Part shown: positions 4,397-5,622 of the stretch, one piece after another
Numbering within the stretch: position 1 is the first letter of the stretch
Layout of the letters: each line of letters begins with the position of its first letter
Origin: Propionibacteriaceae bacterium
GTDB taxonomy: Bacteria > Actinomycetota > Actinomycetes > Propionibacteriales > Propionibacteriaceae
Direction of reading: 5' to 3'
Length of the DNA: 5,622 nucleotides
Assembly (NCBI GenBank): GCA_027346035.1
Contig: DAIESZ010000373.1
Coordinates: 1-5,622, forward strand
Translations under genes and position numbers: made by a program
The notes under the pieces: model-generated
The model's database searches: none
What the model was told of the DNA's origin: nothing
The model's input: only the letters and a program-made list of their open reading frames with translations

Positions 4397-5622
4397 GACG
4401 TGCCCTTGCTCGCGTTCTCGTCAACGACCTCGGCGTCCACAACCTCCGCGTCGACGACGTCGTCACCTGCTGCGCCTTCGCCCGCGCCGTCCGCAGCGGC
4501 CGACCCCTGAGCCTGCGTCGTCTCGTACATGGCCTGACCGACCTTCTGGCTGGCGTTCGAGAGGGTTTCGGTCTTGGTCTTGAGCTCGTCGGTCGAGGCG
4601 TTGGCGGACAGCGCCGCCTTCAGGTCGGCGACGGCCGCGTCGACCTCGGTGCGGCTGTCGGCCGGCACCTTGTCCTCGTTGTCTTTCAGGAACTTCTCGG
4701 TCGAGTACACGAGTTGCTCGGCCTGGTTGCGGACCTCGGCCTCCTCGCGGCGCTGACGGTCCTCGGCGGCGTGCTGCTCGGCGTCCTTGACCATCCGCTC
4801 GATCTCGTCCTTGGGCAGCGCGCTGCCACCCGAGATCGTCATGGACTGCTCCTTGCCGGTGCCGCGGTCCTTCGCGGACACGTGCACGATGCCGTTCGCG
4901 TCGATGTCGAAGGTGACCTCGATCTGCGGCACCCCGCGCGGCGCCGGGGCGATACCGGTCAGGTCGAACGTGCCCAGCGGCTTGTTGTCGCGGGTCATCT
5001 CGCGCTCGCCCTGGAACACCTGGATGGTGACGCTGGGCTGGTTGTCGGCGGCGGTGGTGAACACCTCGCTGCGCTTGGTCGGGATGGCCGTGTTGCGTTC
5101 GATGAGCTTGGTCATCAGCCCGCCCTGGGTCTCGATGCCCAGCGAGAGCGGAGTGACGTCGATGAGCAGGACGTCCTTGCGCTCGCCCTTCAGGACGCCG
5201 GCCTGCAGGCTGGCGCCGACCGCCACGACCTCGTCGGGGTTCACGCCCTTGTTCGGCTCGCGGCCACCGGTGAGCTCCTTGACCACCTGGGTCACCGCCG
5301 GCATCCGGGTCGAGCCACCGACGAGCACCACGTGGTCGATCTCGGACAGCGCGATGCCGGCGTCCTTGATGACCTGCTGGAACGGCGCCTTGGTGCGCTC
5401 AAGCAGGTCAGCGGTCATCTGCTCGAACTGGGCGCGGGTCAGCTGCTCGTCGATGTGGATCGGACCGTTCTCGGTCATCGACAGGTACTGCAGCGACAGG
5501 TTCGTGCTGGTCGAGCTGGACAGCTCCTTCTTCGCCTGCTCGGCGGACTCCCGCAGGCGCTGCATGGCGATCTTGTCCTTGCTCAGGTCCAGGCCGTAGC
5601 CCATCTTGACCTGCTGCAGCAG
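4393..5622 (-). CDS. dnaK: DnaK (Hsp70), C-terminal part; start beyond right edge
   Basis: The last 409 residues of DnaK, the ATP-driven chaperone that binds exposed hydrophobic segments. The open frame continues upstream to the window end ([16 protein letters not shown]), so the first roughly 210-220 residues of the ATPase domain are missing. Visible are the Hsp70 signature [13 protein letters not shown] (around 5293-5331), the interdomain linker [16 protein letters not shown], the beta substrate-binding domain with [15 protein letters not shown] and [15 protein letters not shown], and the helical lid from about 4800 downward. The tail ends with the acidic repeats [14 protein letters not shown] (4417-4458) and then NASKGTS, an actinobacterial variant of the terminal EEVD-like motif. 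The stop overlaps grpE by 4 nt. An internal ATG at 5604 is not the true start, since the conserved frame continues before it. Operon regulation by HspR is inferred; the promoter is outside the window. Confidence 0.97.
   Translation of the reverse strand: MLQQVKMGYGLDLSKDKIAMQRLRESAEQAKKELSSSTSTNLSLQYLSMTENGPIHIDEQLTRAQFEQMTADLLERTKAPFQQVIKDAGIALSEIDHVVLVGGSTRMPAVTQVVKELTGGREPNKGVNPDEVVAVGASLQAGVLKGERKDVLLIDVTPLSLGIETQGGLMTKLIERNTAIPTKRSEVFTTAADNQPSVTIQVFQGEREMTRDNKPLGTFDLTGIAPAPRGVPQIEVTFDIDANGIVHVSAKDRGTGKEQSMTISGGSALPKDEIERMVKDAEQHAAEDRQRREEAEVRNQAEQLVYSTEKFLKDNEDKVPADSRTEVDAAVADLKAALSANASTDELKTKTETLSNASQKVGQAMYETTQAQGSAAADGAGEGAAGDDVVDAEVVDAEVVDENASKGTS

Noticed and set aside
3722..4510. 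Plus-strand open frame opposite grpE
   Set aside because: It is antisense to an unambiguous GrpE, has no family resemblance and ends in low-complexity Ser/Thr/Pro sequence.
4787..5599. Plus-strand open frame opposite dnaK
   Set aside because: It is antisense to an unambiguous DnaK and lacks any domain pattern.
2253..5622. HAIR (HspR operator, CTTGAGT-N7-ACTCAAG) inside the operon
   Set aside because: Isolated CTTGAG or CTCAAG hexamers occur near 2452, 4576 and 5402, but none is paired at the right spacing. The operator is expected upstream of dnaK, outside the window.

Overview
This 5.6 kb window has GC content near 70% by eye and third codon positions almost always G or C. The gene order dnaK-grpE-dnaJ-hspR, the HspR-type MerR repressor and the actinobacterial flavour of the DnaK and GrpE proteins point to a high-GC actinomycete. 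The zinc-finger-less DnaJ in this operon suggests the Micrococcales or a neighbouring order, but I cannot name the genus from the sequence alone.

The right half (about 2253-5622, minus strand) is a compact chaperone operon read right to left. It holds dnaK (C-terminal 409 codons; the start lies beyond the right edge), grpE (ATGA overlap with dnaK), dnaJ (38-nt gap, strong Shine-Dalgarno) and hspR (18-nt gap, strong Shine-Dalgarno). DnaK, GrpE and the J-protein form the Hsp70 folding machine, and HspR is the expected autorepressor of the operon. Its operator would sit upstream of dnaK, outside the window.

The left half is metabolic and accessory. A minus-strand gene cut by the left edge (start 215) has the N-terminus of an FAD-linked oxidase. 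Divergent from it, after 71 bp, come vapB and vapC, a type II toxin-antitoxin pair with a 4-nt overlap. After 28 nt and a good Shine-Dalgarno comes a full-length iron-type alcohol dehydrogenase whose sequence follows the hydroxyacid-oxoacid transhydrogenase (HOT/ADHFE1) branch. This gene converges on hspR with a 28-nt gap.

No gene family here is new to me. The points most worth a second look are these. First, both divergent genes, the oxidase and vapB, have a TANNNT box exactly 6 nt before the ATG and no convincing Shine-Dalgarno, which is the layout of leaderless transcripts. Second, a transhydrogenase expected to produce D-2-hydroxyglutarate sits beside an FAD oxidase of the broad family that can re-oxidise such 2-hydroxyacids, with a toxin-antitoxin module between them. 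Third, the operon's J-protein has no zinc finger and carries a duplicated EDLLG..FGG motif. Fourth, a perfect 13-bp tandem duplication lies across the grpE stop. There is no gene-free stretch longer than 300 bp, and I saw no tRNA, rRNA, CRISPR array or insertion sequence.
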